Both the position numbers and the translations under genes were made by a program. Below, one piece after another: positions 46,483 through 59,880 of a stretch of DNA of 64,000 nt; position 1 is the stretch's first letter, and each line of letters opens with the position of its first letter. The notes beneath the pieces are model-generated. The model was given only the letters and a program-made list of their open reading frames with translations, ran no database searches and had not been told where the DNA came from. The stretch spans positions 38,011,824-38,075,823 of the forward strand of contig CM038725.1 of assembly GCA_021613375.1 (NCBI GenBank). The letters are read 5' to 3'. This DNA comes from Megaleporinus macrocephalus. Its lineage: Eukaryota; Chordata; Actinopteri; Characiformes; Anostomidae.

Positions 46483-47222
46483 TCTGGAACGGCTTTACAC
46501 TGGAACCACGCGGGCACGGAAACAGGCGGAACGATCGTTATTTTAAACCACAGCCGTAGTCAAGTCTCGTCTCCAACGGTGGAAAGCCGCACCAATGTTG
46601 TTGTTGTGTTTCTATAGAACTTCATCCATTAAGGTATAGAGTGTAGTAGCCTTGTTTAAGTGCCTGCATTGCCAGCCGTTTCTGTCAAACCTGAGAAGCC
46701 TTGATCTTCTTGGATTTTAGAACCTAAAGTAGGTAAAAGCTTATGTAGTATTTGGTCATTTACCACCACATGAGAATAATGACAAAAATGTGCAAATGTA
46801 AGAAAAATGTTGATACATCATTTTTGTTATACGATATACTCCAAAAGCGAAAAACAGGAAACCGCTGTGAATTAAAAATGTTTTGAACTTTTCCAAAGAA
46901 TTTAATCATCCAAACAGGCAAAATGGAAAATAAATATTAATGGCTTAACATGTTTGACAAAACACAATTAATATTATACACAAAAGCGTAAAAAAAAAAA
47001 AACTTCAATCAGAAGGTAAAAAGCTGAGAAACTTGTGTGTGAGAAAGAAGTGGTGGTGAGTGACTTAACAGAGACTTGGTAAAAGTAGTATTATTTTATG
47101 AAAAATGGATGTACACTAGATTGACAATATCTAGAATTTTATACACCATTACAAATTAAATCTATATAATACTTATACAATGTAGACCAGGACAAGTTCA
47201 GAGACATAACCACACACACACA

Positions 47223-47223
<1 letters not shown>

Positions 47224-47289
<66 letters not shown>
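47224..47289. repeat. (TA)n microsatellite
   Basis: About 32 TA units with a short TTA interruption at the start. Confidence 0.95.
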
Positions 47290-47293
<4 letters not shown>

Positions 47294-47757
47294 AGTACCA
47301 TCCATAATGGGCATTAGACTCAAACCTAATGAGGCCTAAGCAGCTGAACTTCCTCAAATGGTTACTTTCTACCCAGCCATACAATGCTGGAGATACCAAT
47401 CACAAACTCCTGTACCACCTGTTCATGAATGTGTTGTAGTTTGGCCTATATGCAGCTTTACGCCATGTAGAACAGACATGCATAGGCCATACTGGGGAGG
47501 GATCACAAGTATATCACTCAGATTGATGTCAACTTCATGACTTGTAGTCCTTCATACAGATGTGAATAGAAAGTTTGCATAAACTATTCACAGACATGAA
47601 TGCAACGACAAATTTCAGCTTTAATAGAAAAAAAACTCTTGTCAAAAAGGTGGTAGATCTTTAACAACAGACTTTCTAAAATCAACTAGGGTCAAAATTA
47701 TACACACCGGGTCAGAAATAAACTGACCACAGCAGATACCTTTTCTGTACCCACATA

Positions 47758-48030
47758 AACTGGTTTGTTTGACAGCATTTTTTGAACTAACACACATACA
47801 ATATAAAAATGTTCAAGGAGCTCAGTGGAGATATGGAAAAGATAGCCATAAATATACATGGTACATTGCACAAAAAGGATAGAAAAATTGACAATTTTTC
47901 AGCAGGGCTCCAAACCATCAGCTAGATGGTTGAAACTTGCACACAATATGGTGTTCAGACACATCAAAGTATTTGGAATGGCTTTCTTAATGTCCAGACG
48001 TTAACCCTTCTGAAATATTTGGAATTTGCC
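47758..48030 (+). mobile_element. Tc1-like relic downstream of ZNF G
   Basis: Shares aaccatcagctagatggttg and flanking sequence with 43.39-43.41 kb. The transposase box is degraded further than in the F copy (W-N-G-F-L-N-V-Q-T in a shifted frame). Confidence 0.6.
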
Positions 48031-48313
48031 TAAGGGTCTGGTCCTATGCCTGCTGAACACCTGTTCCACCAAATGAAACATTTCAAAGAAATCAATGAAA
48101 GCCCAATACTGCTATTACATTCATGATATAAGGCATGTACATAAACTTTGATGCAACGGTACTCTGGTGTCTCCTTTATAAAACTGCTCTGAACATCACT
48201 GTTGCAGTCTTGAGGGTCATATCTCTGTTGTTACAATCCTCAACAAGAACACAACAAACATACAGCACACAAAAACATTTCCTAAATGTTAAAAAGGCAA
48301 ACAAAGTAGCACC

Positions 48314-48319
48314 TTTATT
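48314..48319 (-). terminator. Poly(A) signal of ZNF G
   Basis: TTTATT on the plus strand gives AATAAA in the transcript, about 195 bp past the ZNF G stop, in the shared 3'-flank module. Confidence 0.5.
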
Positions 48320-48511
48320 GCAACCAGTATTAGTTGAAGAATGTATTGAAATCAAACAAGCAAAAGAGGGACTCATAGAGCCAATCACAGTGAAGACTGG
48401 TTAACAGGTGCATCCGAAACACTGGACCAACTATGTTATATTGAATTAGAAAGTAGCTTCCCAATATGTAGTTCCCAATAGTACATCAGCAATGTGTTGT
48501 AGTTATGCTCA

Positions 48512-49189
<678 letters not shown>

Positions 49190-49429
49190 CTACACAAGCA
49201 CATTTAAGCTGGATCGTTATGTGCAAGAAAAGACATAAAACAGGGCAGCATTCATTTCTGGAAAAAGAAAAAAAAAACAATACATAATGTGCAATACAAC
49301 AAAATTAGTGTGATTCAAAACATAAATGCTCCACTTACATCAACTGGTAGATTGTGTAAAAATAAAAAATAGCATTCTGTCTGATGTGAAAAAAGTCAAA
49401 CTGTTCAATGCTCCATCTGCCACTGCTTG

Positions 49430-49860
49430 ATGTGTTCAAACTGACAATAGAGCAGATAGTCATGTACATAAAGATCGTCTTTACAGTTAGTTTAAAAATG
49501 AAGGAGTTGGCTTGATAACATTAGTACACAAAGGAACAGAAGCACATCAGATACACCAACAATCACAAAAGTCTTGATCTGAAGAACATGTGTTTGATGT
49601 ATTTGGTACTAACTTGGTACACAAATCAAAAACAGACTGCTCTGTTTATCAAACCCAACTAGGAAAACATGATCAAGCTAATATTGTGGTCCAGCAGCAG
49701 CTCCCATTACTCAGCTCTGGTCTGAATGAAGCTGCTTCTGTGTGTCTGATCTATTTTAAGGAACATCAGATTATATGTTCAGAACTCAGATGTGTCTCCA
49801 GCTGTTTGTCTCAGAGTGAATGAAGAACAATGAGTGTTAAAGTGTAGGACAGCTTCCTAC
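49430..49860 (-). repeat. Conserved intron-1 module (copy 6)
   Basis: Minus-oriented. With 50366-50800 it forms a long inverted repeat around the divergent promoters. The plus-strand recurring frame (49590-49823) is intact. Confidence 0.8.
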
Positions 49861-49999
49861 CTTCAATAGTTCAGCTCTGCTTTCTGTTCTGTCCTAGCGC
49901 GGAGGAGGCGTGGACTGCTGACCACAACACGAGCTTCTGCTTTATCACTTTAGGATAGCTGGAGAAAGTTATAGTTACGGAATTAGCGCCACCACCTGG
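49861..49999 (-). promoter_or_regulatory. Exon-1/promoter cassette for ZNF G
   Basis: Exon end at 49861 with GTAG donor (minus strand). The block tagcgcggaggaggcgtgg and the promoter block attagcgccaccacctgg are intact. A CTCF-like 12-mer (CCAGGTGGTGGC, minus strand) is at 49988-49999. A TATA-like aactataacttt lies upstream on the minus strand. Confidence 0.7.
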
Positions 50000-50236
50000 A
50001 CCGGAGCGGCTTCACCAACGTCAGTTTACAAGAGGAGAATCGTGTCTGTCTGAACCCGGAGACCAAAATACTCGAAACTGAGCATAAAATTATTGTTTAA
50101 ATGCAGATTTTAAATTACTGGAAAAAACAGATAAAACGTCATAAATGGATTGTCGATTTTCGGTTCAGTCATCTCGGTGGGGATTGGGCGAGGGATTTTT
50201 CCAACTCGCCGCGTAACTAAGTGGATTTGCTCTTTT

Positions 50237-50365
50237 TATTTAAGGGCGGGACTTCATGTACTAGCGTTGAGAATCAGAAGATCGTGTTTTGGTCAGCAGT
50301 CCAGCACACCTCAGCGCTCGGACAGTGTTATTGGAGGAACAGAAAGCAGAGCTGAACTATTGAAG
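50237..50365 (+). promoter_or_regulatory. Exon-1/promoter cassette for ZNF H
   Basis: TATTTAAG at 50237-50244 is followed by a GC box (ggcggg). The exon core is cagcgctcggacagtg, and the exon ends at 50365 with a GTAGG donor. The distance from TATA-like box to donor (121 bp) is the same as in the 56 kb cassette. Confidence 0.7.
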
Positions 50366-51130
50366 GTAGGAAGCTGTCCTACACTTTAACACTCATTGTT
50401 CTTCATTCACTCTGAGACAAACAGCTGGAGACACATCTTGAGTTCTGAACATAAGATCTGATGTTCTTTAAAATAGATCAGACACACAGAAGCAGCTTCA
50501 TTCAGACCAGAGCTGAGTAATGGGAGCTGCTGCTGGACCAGAATATTTGCTTGATCATGTTTTCCTAGTTGGGTTTGATAAACAGAGCAGTCTGTTTCTG
50601 ATTTATGTACCACGTTAGTACCAAATACATCAAAAACATGTTCTTCAGATCAAGACTTTGTGATTGTTGGTGTATCTGATGTGCTTCTGTTGTTTTGTGT
50701 GCTAATGTTATCAAGTCAACTCCTTAATTTTTAAACTAACTGTTAAGATGATCTTTATGTTCATGACTATTAGCTTTATTGTCAGTTTGAACACATAAAG
50801 CAGATCTTCTCAATCATTAACTTATAAAACAAGAGGTGATGATATGTTGAAGGTATATCTGTAATTAATGTAGAAATAGTGACTGATGTTCTACATTATC
50901 CAAGATGGTAAAACTATTTGTACAGAGGTGGTGAGAAAACAGCAGTTTGTTCTAGAACAATATGAATAGCTTCCTGAGAGCTGTGAATATCTGGGTTGGG
51001 GTTGCTGGTGATATTAGGAGCTGGTAGGAGGGTCTATGTTGGGTCTTTGGGGTCTCTTGAGCGGGGTGTGTGTGTGAGCTTAATCGTCTAGTTTAGATGT
51101 TCACAATCCCAGTCCTGGAGACCACATGCT
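50366..51130 (+). repeat. Conserved intron-1 module (copy 7, long)
   Basis: Plus-oriented long version matching 39650-40435 in reverse. The antisense frame is altered by a single extra base near 50439 (catcttgagt against catctgagt). Confidence 0.75.
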
Positions 51131-51139
51131 CTGCATACA

Positions 51140-52020
51140 ACACAGCAAGAACACTAATAATCTGTATTTAGATGTACACTGTCCTGCTGCACAGGAATCA
51201 CTGGTGCAACCATTCTCTTATTTAAAGAAAATGTGATACTGAACTTGGATCCATTGAGGATTAACACTCTAATAACCCAACAACTACCAGTTCTAGTCAT
51301 TGCGCTGCAGTTTATTGCTTATTGTTCTCTGTGTAGCTATAGTTTCTGATGCATTCGAGTCATCCTCTGAGTGGCGGACTCCTTTCACTGCCTTCACCTA
51401 TAAGGCCTATTGGTCGAACCAAAGAATAACACAAGAGAGTTCCAAGAGAATTTAAGACATTGAATTGAGAGCTTTTACTAGGCACCACCTGGAACAATCC
51501 CCCAGGGCAACAGTGCCCTTCCAGAGCTTCTCGCTTTATGCAGACTTGGACCCTCCACACATTTAATCAGAGCTCTCCAGCTGCGGCCTGCGACAGAGTA
51601 AGTGTTGTGTACCTTTTAATATGCTCAGACTTTGACGTTGCAGTTGTCACACAGCATAGATTCCTATACTGTTTTTATTGTATGAGATGAAATGACACAT
51701 CTAACTGCTCTTGTTATTTGCCCCATGAAGGTAATGAACTGAATTTTCTACTGTGTCCATGTTCCTTTCTCAAACTTTCTTCATCTTCATATTGTCTAAT
51801 CTTAAGCCAACAAATAAAACAAAATTTTGACCACAAATGACCCCAGAGAGTATATTATTCCTTTTGATTGAAACTTAAGATTTAAGTTTTTGCTAATTAT
51901 CAAGTTGCTATCATTTTCAAACTTTCATCTGATATAATGGTCGAATGTAAGAGAGGATACAGAATTTTCCCCCTGTATGAGAAGTGTAACATTAATGACT
52001 GACATTAGACTAATTTTGTT
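51140..52020. other. Remaining intron 1 of unit H
   Basis: Non-coding. 51940-52020 resembles 63650-63740 (gaatgtaagagaggatacag), the sequence just upstream of the terminal exon in unit K. Confidence 0.55.
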
Positions 52021-52131
52021 GCAATTGACAGTTTATTTTGTCTTAGTCTTTTCTTGGACTTTCCTTTTTTGCTTAAAAGTGCTTCCATAAACACGTCAGT
52101 ATATCAAATCAGAAGAAATGTTAAGTTCGCA

Positions 52132-52656
52132 ATGGCATCCAGAAGATTTTCCAGTACTCAGTAAACATCTGATTCCCACCATATGAACACATCTTGGAGA
52201 CGAGCACAAGAACACAGCAAAGAGAAAATTCACTACTGCTCGGAGTGCTCGAAGAGTTTTACTCACCAGAGTCATCTCAAAATACACCAGCGCATTCATA
52301 CCGGAGAGAAACTGTATCACTGCTCAGAGTGCGGGAGGGGTTTTAATCACCAGTATCATCTCCAACAGCACCAGCTCATTCATACAGGAGAGAAGCTGTA
52401 TCACTGCTCAGACTGTGGGAAGAGTTTTACTCGACAGAGTAACCTCAAAACACACCAGCATATTCACACAGGAGAAAAGCCATATCACTGCTTAGAGTGT
52501 GGGAAGTCTTTCAATCAGAAGAGTTCTTTTCAAGAACACTAGCGAATTCACACAGGAGAGGAACTGTATCACTGCTCAGAGTGTAGGAAGAGTTTTAGGC
52601 ATTTACAGACTATGAAGAAACACAAGTGCACTAAGTACAGTGTTGTACATGCGTAG
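52132..52656 (+). pseudogene. ZNF unit H, C2H2 gene with two nonsense changes
   Basis: The family start ATG-GCA-TCC-AGA-AGA is at 52132, but codon 11 is TAA (52162-52164) where paralogues have CAA. A downstream ATG at 52183 opens a 119-codon frame with three complete fingers and part of a fourth, ending at TAG (52540-52542) where paralogues have CAG (Gln of H-Q-R-I-H). Beyond the TAG the frame stays open through a linker and the degenerate last finger (R-H-L-Q-T-M-K-K-H-K-C-T-K) to a TAG ending at 52656. Both lesions are single C-to-T changes. The usual tttctttcag acceptor is also missing; only a weak gtcttag remains near 52035-52045. I call it a pseudogene, with the caveat that a 119-residue protein could still be made from 52183. 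Confidence 0.8.
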
Positions 52657-52659
52657 TAA

Positions 52660-53085
52660 TTAGTGTAAACAATGATTAAAAAAGATAAAAAACCCAGATA
52701 TCTATTTTTGGTGGGGAAATCTTTTAGTTATTTCCAATAATTAAGCATGTAATTATATATAATTTCCTTAGTCATATGGTAAAAACAACTGAGAATCAAG
52801 TTGTGTACTTTCTAATTTAGTATAGTATTTCACTTGCAGTGGTGGAATCAGACAAACATTTTTGTTCCATGATCCATACATGTTAACTAATTCAGGGTTG
52901 CTGCAAGGAAATATTTTGGACATATTTTGTATTTGCTGTTTGTTCAGAATGTTCTTGTACAATGCTGTAATGAAGGGGATGTGACCTTAAATAATGCAGC
53001 AGGAAAGTTTTTGCTGTGGTGGGAAGAACTTAACGGCTTTGTAAAGGAGAGTAAAAAGGACTGCAAGATATCAAGCTGTCTGAGT
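52660..53085. other. 3' flank of unit H
   Basis: Non-coding. The first part resembles the 3' flank of ZNF I (agatatctatttttg near 52698 and 58189). No gene is seen. Confidence 0.5.
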
Positions 53086-53860
53086 TACATATGTGGACAA
53101 AAGTGTTGGTACCCTTGTTTAAAAAAAAAGAAAAACACACAATAATAACTAAAATGACACTGAAAATTAATAAAAGTTTACTGAAAATCAACTAAGAAAA
53201 ATCACACATTGCTTTTGAATTGGTTCAATGTAAGAAGATTAATGAAACTGACCTGGACAAAAATGATGGTACCTTTACTCAATATTTTGTGGCACAACCT
53301 TTGGAAGCTTTTCGCTGCAATCAAGCGACTTCTGTTATTCCAAATAAGACTTCTGTACCTGTCCACAGGTATTTTGGCCCAAACTGCTTCAGCTGTCTCA
53401 GGTTTGAAGGGTGCTTCTTCAGACTGCATGTTTCAGCTCCTTCCACTGATGTTCAGTAGAACAGATGAGCCTATGACTAAGACCAAGCATTCTGACAATG
53501 GGCAGCACATTTTGCTCCAGAATGCCTTGATGGTCTTGAGATTTCATTGGACCCTGCACAAATTCAAGATCCCCTGTGCCAGATGCAGCAAAGCGGCCCC
53601 AAAACAGAACCGAGCCTCCTCTGTGTTTTACATTTGGTACAATGTTCTTTGTATTCTTCAAGTTTGCGTTTGTTAACGTAGAGCTGATGTACAAAAAAAA
53701 TCTCAGTTCAGTTCCTAAATGCATTTGGAATGCTGTTAAAAGAGGAATTGACACAGAACAGTGGTAACTGTTTTTAAATGTGTTGTTGGCATCAAATTTA
53801 AAATTGGCTTTTAACAATAAAAAAATAAAAAAGTCCTCTGACTTTTGTTTGATATTTTCT
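53086..53860 (-). mobile_element. Tc1/mariner-like transposon relic with partial transposase
   Basis: The left end has tggacaaaagtgttggtacc, typical of Tc1-type inverted ends; a related phrase recurs internally at about 53253. On the minus strand (53419-53640) N-V-K-H-R-G-G-S-V-L-F-W-G-R-F and M-K-S-Q-D-H-Q-G-I-L-E-Q-N match the transposase core. Downstream pieces are rearranged or out of frame, and the catalytic residues are not all present. No clear right end was found. It is dead. Confidence 0.75.
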
Positions 53861-53869
53861 CTTTGTATT

Positions 53870-55090
53870 ATTTTAATTTAAATGTTTTGCACATCATTGC
53901 ATTGTTTTTATTTAAATGTATAAAATGATTGTATACAGAAAGAGATTTGTTATATTTTTGTGTATATATATATATTGAGGTTTGTATATAGTGAATATGT
54001 TCTTTAGCATTTTAGCTGTTTATGTTATGTTCTATTTTAAAGAAGACTTATATTTTTGTGATTATTCCAGCAAATCCAAATCCTTATGGGCTTATGAAGG
54101 GCTAAATGATGGGCCCCAACAAGGTTACTTATTTTGGACCCAACACATTTTGTCCTCAACCTCAGTGTGGGCACCTTTGGCATAGGTTATAGGTTTACAA
54201 TATGTACAGTGTGGGACCATAATGGGTAGTATATGTTGGGTTTATGTGGGCCCTTCATTTAGACCCAAGTGGGTTTTATTTGGGTGCAACATGGGTACTG
54301 GCTGAGACCTTTAAGGGCAAAGAGGTCTGAGGACACGTGGGGCCATTATGTGCAATATATAATGGGCCCCATTATGGTGAACCCTAGTTCTCATTGCCAC
54401 CACTATAAAGACATCAGCATCTATACGTTTCTTTGCCATGGACCATTTCACATAAAACCACTCTGAATTAATCAGTTTACATCCCACACAACAGTGCATC
54501 AATACCTTAAAACTTAAATAGAGGCATTGAAATATCTTATTATCTATAACTTCACAGATTTAAAGCTGTCCAACCAAAAGCATTTAAAAACACTCTGCTT
54601 GGTTCCAATGTAAGCTTTTCAAGGATTCAAGGATTACACTCCCAAAAAATGGTACATTACGATCAAGCAATTTATGGTGGATGCTTTTTAAACTATTTTC
54701 TGGGAAACTGCCATCTGGGGAAAACCCGTTAGTTAAAAGCAAGTTTCATAGGTTGCCCAAGCATAGCACATGCAATTGCCCACTGGAAACCCAAGTGCAC
54801 AGTCCCAATTGAAACCATGCACTTTGAATGGGAAGCCCAAGTGGTGCCCAGTCACAGCCCATATATTTGCCGATGTGGGGCCCACTTGAAAATATTGGCT
54901 GATATTTGTTTAAAGGAAAGATACAGAAGCTGTAGTTGGTGTTTGTCACTCTTCTCTTTGTCAGTATGATTGTTATGTGTTGGTGTAGTGACATGGTTTG
55001 CTGTGTTTTCTAGTTTTGCCAGTAGGGGGTAGAAGTGTTGACTGGGAGTCCTGAAATACAGCTGTTTCATTGATCATTTTTTCTGTATTA
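53870..55090. other. Non-coding stretch with imprecise short repeats
   Basis: 54.05-54.40 and 54.70-54.90 kb carry degenerate phrases of the type gggcccca/tgggaagcccaagtgg in alternating orientation, like a decayed dispersed or satellite-type repeat. A CTCF-like 11/12 match (CCAGTAGGGGGT) is at 55019-55030. No gene is seen. Confidence 0.45.
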
Positions 55091-55099
55091 ATCAAGTTG

Positions 55100-55640
55100 G
55101 TTTTACCAGTTTAGTTCCAAGTACATCAACATCATGTTAGGTAAATCATGTTCTGTAAATAAAGACTTTGTGATTGTTCATTTCAAGTCTACTCCTTTAT
55201 TTTCAAACTAACTGTAAATATGATCTTTATGTACATGACTATCTGCTCTATTGTCAGTTTGAACACACAAAGCAGATCTTTTCAATCGTTCAGTTATAAA
55301 ACAATGTGTATAAAGAGGAGATAATATATTGAAGGTGTATGTGTAATAAATGTAGAAATAGTGACTGATGTGCTACATTATCCAAGATGGTAGAACTATG
55401 TATACAGATGTGGTGAAAAAACAACAACAATTTGTTCTAGAACAATATAAAGAGCTTCCTTTTTTACTGAAGAGCTTCCTGAGAGCTGTGAATATGTGAT
55501 TGGGGGTTGATAGTCATTGGCTGGAAGATTAAGAGCTGGTATATATTGTGGGTCTTTGGGGGATGTGTGTCTGTTTTGGGGGATGTGTAGTGTGAGAGCT
55601 ATTCAGGAGCTTGATGGTCTAGTTCAGATGACCACATGCT
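55100..55640 (+). repeat. Orphan intron-1 module (no exon 1 attached)
   Basis: Matches the distal part of the long module (for example agtgactgatgtgctacatt and the tail near ccacatgctctacatat) in plus orientation. No exon-1 cassette precedes it, and the next cassette lies downstream at 56287. It therefore marks a lost or rearranged ZNF unit. Confidence 0.65.
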
Positions 55641-55658
55641 CTACATATTTATATGTTT

Positions 55659-55965
55659 CTCCACTTTAGCACTGGATTTCCAGGACACCCGATTTAAGTG
55701 CTGCTTTTACTGTTAACAGATGGTTTTTCTGACTCCCTGTTCTGAATCTGTTCAAACTCTGAAAAATATGTACATGTACAGATGTAGTTTTTACAGATAG
55801 CAAAGGGGAGGAAGCTCAGGTGAACTGAAGCAAGTGCTGGTGTACAGTGCACCTTTAAGTCATTCAGTACAGTCACCAGAAGTTGCTATCTAAATCAGAC
55901 CTACAGGAAAATACTATTTATTGATTGCTTTATTGTTTATTTATGCTTTTGATGATAGTAAAGTA
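55659..55965. repeat. Duplicated flank block, copy 1
   Basis: Matches 61930-62180 (shared tacatgtacagatgta and gacctacaggaaaatactat). It precedes unit I here and unit K there. Confidence 0.75.
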
Positions 55966-56286
55966 GCTAATGGAAATAATGAAATGCATTTTTTAATAAA
56001 GGTAACTAGCCTGTCTTCATGAAAGGCAACAACTGTTTAAAAAAGATATGATAATAATATAAGTATTGCGTTTTGTGATACTGTTTCCATCGTCAAAAGC
56101 ACAGTATTGTTTTTTTAATCAGTAGTTCACAAACAAAGAGTTGCGGCAGACAATAAATAATTTATTGTTGTTGCTAAAACCCTTACCTCTAGTTGGAAGT
56201 AATGTAATACTTCATAACGTTTACGCAGACTTTGGTGGCTGGGGTCTTTTTCTGCTCGTGGCGTAACTAAGCTGATTTGCTCTTTT

Positions 56287-56415
56287 TACTTAAGGGAGGG
56301 ACCTCGTGCTCTAAAGTGGAGAAGCAGAAGATCATGTTGTGGTCAGTAGTCCTCACCTCCTCCACGCTTGGACAGTGTTGTTGATGGAACAGAAAGCAGA
56401 GCTGAACTATTGAAG
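56287..56415 (+). promoter_or_regulatory. Exon-1/promoter cassette for ZNF I
   Basis: TACTTAAG at 56287-56294 is followed by ggagggac. The exon core is cacgcttggacagtgttgtt, and the exon ends at 56415 with a GTACG donor. The next acceptor is at 57049-57050, giving a 635-bp intron. Confidence 0.7.
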
Positions 56416-57104
56416 GTACGAAGATGTCTGACAATTTAACACTCATTGTTCTTCATTTACTCTGAGACAAACAGCTGGAGAAACATCTGAGTTCTGAACA
56501 TAAAATCTGATGTTTTTTAAAATAGATCAGACAGACAGAAGCAGCTTCAATCAGACCAGAGCTGAGTAATGGGAGCTGTTGTTGGTGTATCTGATGTGTT
56601 TCTGTTCTTTTGTGTACTAATGATATCAAGTCAACTCCTTCATTTTCAAACTAACTGTGAAGATTATACTACTTTTGTTGCAATGCACTTTTTTGAACAT
56701 TTCTAACATACTATGGCATCTTTTTAAAGCTTGTTTATACAGATGGGCATACTGAACGCTATAGAGGTTGCGAGAAGTTTATGGTTCAGTGAATTCCGTC
56801 ATTTATGGCAGGAACTCAGGAGATAATGATTTGGCCAGACGGATCACATGGGCCAGATGGAACATGATGGCAGGCCTACAAGGCAGTGCAGTTGCTGAAT
56901 ATAGGGTAGATCGGTTGATAGCGCCTCACAGAACATCTGTGCTGCGGTATCCTCAAGAATAAAGCTTATACTCTGAACTGGTCTCCCTCGTCATGTTGAC
57001 GGCAAGCAAAGAAGTTGCACACTGACTTTTTGTTTTTCTTTTTCTTTCAGAAATGATAGATATCCCATTTCAAGTCTTCTCCTGGACTTTCCCATTCAGC
57101 TTAA

Positions 57105-58124
<1,020 letters not shown>

Positions 58125-58979
58125 GTGTGACTAACCTGTGTGTGTGGATTAACCTTATTCGGTCTCCAGTCCAGATTTTAAAATCTAGATATCTATTTTT
58201 GTGGAGAATTTTTTTTAGCTAACTTCTTTGAAGTCCTTAGTCTTAGAGTCGCCAGCCCCATATCAGAATTAATGCATTTCTGATCATTACTTAATTATGC
58301 ATGAAGTTGTCTTTGACTACAATATTTGTGTACCGTCCCACTATCGCCACAAGTGAATAATCAATACCTCCACCATAGATGCTCTTATAAATAGTCTACC
58401 ATGCTTATCCAAAGTCCCTGTCCCTTTGAGTTTCGATGATCTTGAAAGAAACACTGAAATCCTGCAATCCACACTTTAACCATCACTTCATAATGGTGCA
58501 CCGATTAAGATAAAAAAGGTGAGAAGGAAAAAGCTAGCACCATGGTATAACAAACCTCACACGTACCCTAAAACAAATGGCTCGTAGTCTGGAACATTAA
58601 AATTGTACATCAAAATTGGACTGTTTCAAATTTATTGGAAAATTAGCATCATAGCCAAAGCTTCCTATTTCTCAACACTTATTGAGAATAACAAAAATAA
58701 TCCTAAGGTCCTGTTCTTAACCATATCTGAACCTAACGGGCAACATTAAACAGTATGAAGATGATATTCAAACAACATACAGCAGCACTCAATTTATCAC
58801 ATTCTTCAACAGTAAAATAAAAAATACCAGACAAATCCAAAATCTTATAGGATTAATACCACAACAGGACGTGTGCCTTGCCAGCGCAAAAGAATTAATC
58901 ACACTGATTTGCTCATTCAAAACATCTACTTGCATTCTTGATTAAGTACCTACAAAATTCCTCTAACAAGTCGTCCCGT

Positions 58980-59219
58980 ATGTTGGTCCTTTTACCTGCG
59001 TCATGCTATCTCGCTTTATGTTAGTGAAATCCTTGTTACCTGATTGTTGGATTCATGTTCTACTTGTCATTGTTTCCTTTTGTAGTTTTACAAGCAAGTC
59101 AGTGTTTGTAGTTTCTTGTTTTCTTTTGTTATCTTGGGATATTGTTGTGTTTTGTTTTTTAATAAACTGCCATCTGGCTTGCATTTGCATCCTGCCTCCT
59201 CGACTCTCCGTGCGTGACA
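58980..59219. mobile_element. Possible solo LTR inside the LINE relic
   Basis: The block begins tgttggtccttttacctgcg and ends tccgtgcgtgaca. It contains AATAAA (59160-59165) followed by a short GC-richer segment, which resembles an LTR R/U5 end. LINE coding sequence lies on both sides. Target-site duplication and exact ends are not clear. Confidence 0.35.
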
Positions 59220-59559
59220 GATATGTACCTAAATCATTCTAACTCGTGGTTATTAAACCACAAATTAAAAAGCCTCTATTCCAATGAACTGGCCAAATAT
59301 AGACCTATTTCCAATCTCCCCTATATTGCACAGATATTAGAAAAAAGTGGTCTCACAACAACTACAAGAAAACTCACTTCATGAGATGTTTCAGTCAGGT
59401 TTTAGACCCTTTCAAAGTACTAAAACAGCACTAACTAGAGTAGTAAACGACCACTGTGTATCTCTTGATAATGACTTAGTTTCCATACTAATTCTCCTAG
59501 ATCTCAGTGTAGCTTTTGATACCATAGACCACAAGATCCTCCTTGAGAGGATGGAAACA

Positions 59560-59880
59560 CGTTATAGGAGCCAAAAGAAGGACTGCATTTATTGTATATT
59601 TTGTTTTGTAAATTTTTTTTGATTTCTTGCTGTTTCGTTTTATACCGTCTCTTTAAGAAAATCATTAAGAACGTTACGGATCCCTTTTTGCCCACTAGGG
59701 GGAGATTTAAGGCAGTTGGACTTTGGAAGCAGAATGGAGCACACGGTTTTTTGACCGTAGCCTACATTAGAAGTTTATCTTTAGTTCATATGTAGATTTA
59801 TTGTTTGTAAGGCAAAGACTTTTTCCAAGTAAACATTTCTTTTAATACCTACATGTGGACTTTGTGGTCAATGGAAAAAC
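59560..59880. other. Unclassified insertion in the LINE relic
   Basis: Interrupts the LINE between the D-T-I-D-H region and the F-L-H-L-H-N region. It includes gcccactagggggagattta, which carries an 11/12 match to the CTCF core. I do not recognise the element. Confidence 0.35.

Larger units (their letters stand above)
46560..48300. other. Spacer between the ZNF F promoter and ZNF G
   Basis: Holds ZNF-unit flank (46.63-46.80 kb), a (TA)n tract (47224-47289) and a Tc1-like relic homologous to that at 43.3 kb (about 47758-48030). No gene is seen. Confidence 0.55.

Noticed and set aside
53209..53676. 155-codon plus-strand frame in the 53 kb region
   Set aside because: It runs antisense to a Tc1-type transposase relic whose motifs are clear on the minus strand, so it is not taken as a gene.
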